Assembly (NCBI RefSeq): GCF_001904745.1
Contig: NZ_MRCD01000039.1
Coordinates: forward strand, 1-64,000
Direction of reading: 5' to 3'
Source: Calothrix sp. HK-06
GTDB taxonomy: Bacteria; Cyanobacteriota; Cyanobacteriia; Cyanobacteriales; Nostocaceae
DNA length: 64,000 bases
The position numbers and the translations under genes are program-made. Positions 63,675-64,000 of the stretch are shown here, in pieces. The notes under the pieces were generated by a model, which did not search any database, was not told the origin of the DNA, and was given only the letters and a program-made list of their open reading frames with translations. Each line of letters starts with the position of its first letter. Position 1 is the first letter of the stretch.

Positions 63675-64000
63675 ATGTTAGAGCAATCTTTATTAGAAAA
63701 ACAGTTAGTCAAATACTATATTGATTTCGACGTGGCTATGGGCAAAGGAACTGGATATGCACGAGAAATTGAAAAATATAGTGGTCAAAATAAAGAATAT
63801 TTTGATTTCTTTAAAAAATCATATGAAAAGAATCATTTTTTAAATATTCAACCTGAACAATATCCAAAAATTCCTAAAATCATTCATCAAATTTGGATTG
63901 GGAATAGACCTATACCGAAGGTCTTACAAAAATATCAAAGAACTTGGATAGAACAAAACCCAGACTGGGAATATAAATTATGGACAAATGAAGAAGTCAA
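63675..64000 (+). CDS. Glycosyltransferase with DXD-type sugar-binding domain, partial
   Basis: The window ends after 108 codons, so only the N-terminus is seen. The translation starts MLEQSLLEKQLVKYYIDFDV and includes KIPKIIHQIWIGNRPIPKVL and then WIEQNPDWEYKLWTNEEV, which is the signature of the Gly_transf_sug family (OCH1-/TcdB-like sugar transferases, with the DXD motif expected beyond the end). It probably acts in surface-polysaccharide synthesis. The ATG at 63675 follows TTTTGAGAAAAA. Confidence 0.8.
   Translation, partial: MLEQSLLEKQLVKYYIDFDVAMGKGTGYAREIEKYSGQNKEYFDFFKKSYEKNHFLNIQPEQYPKIPKIIHQIWIGNRPIPKVLQKYQRTWIEQNPDWEYKLWTNEEV

Noticed and set aside
1-64000. GGTGCC/GGCACC as decay products of methylated GGCGCC
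   Set aside because: A dozen or so such hexamers are about what base composition predicts, so I cannot claim an excess without a real count.

Overview
The window is chromosomal DNA of a filamentous, probably heterocyst-forming cyanobacterium (Nostocales-like). Supporting this are genes for CP12, NdhL, a Ycf33/DUF751 protein, a Cph1-type phytochrome with its Rcp1 regulator, a HetZ-like regulator, a CYP110-like P450, many short cyanobacteria-only proteins, a tRNA-Leu(UAA) split by a group I intron, and several families of short palindromic repeats. The DNA is AT-rich. The palindrome GGCGCC occurs about 120 times by hand count, while the usual cyanobacterial HIP1 octamer GCGATCGC was not seen. 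Species cannot be named from the sequence alone.

Layout. 0.3-6 kb: PEP synthase, a GT39-type mannosyltransferase and a polysaccharide pyruvyl transferase. 6-10 kb: a light-signalling module (phytochrome, overlapping response regulator, then a receiver-kinase hybrid). 10-18 kb: two decayed genes, trmB, a phosphoesterase, a FIST-domain protein, cp12, DUF3177, guaA. 18-32 kb: a large multi-PAS kinase, a cation efflux pump, small conserved genes, rbfA and ycf33, a HetZ-like regulator, a Sua5/YrdC protein, larC, two exported stress-type proteins, a flippase-like membrane protein and an unknown 446-residue protein. 32-35 kb: a repeat-rich gap, the split tRNA-Leu, then ndhL-DUF3007-trpA, an order I recall as common in cyanobacteria.

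37.7-49.6 kb is the most unusual part. Six consecutive exported proteins lie on the plus strand: a DUF11/SdrD-like protein, a 1431-residue Ig-plus-beta-barrel outer-membrane protein, a beta-helix protein ending in poly-proline and an OmpA domain, two tandem paralogues with SdrD-like domains, and a small Pro-tailed secreted protein. The first three overlap as ATGA and TAATG and are probably translationally coupled. Two of the signal peptides contain sequence that looks like dispersed genomic repeats. A Ser/Thr kinase with an SH3b domain faces the cluster. I read it as a candidate cell-surface assembly or adhesion system; no part of it matches a system I can name.

49.7-64 kb is accessory in character: two Zn-ribbon paralogues about 6 kb apart, a cupin, a SMI1/KNR4 immunity-type fragment, a P450, a gene with an in-frame stop, small secreted proteins, DUF6629, a P-loop kinase, DUF924 with a duplicated relic, a ricin-lectin protein, a Coq4 protein, and the start of a sugar-transferase gene that runs off the window. 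GGCGCC sites are dense between these genes.
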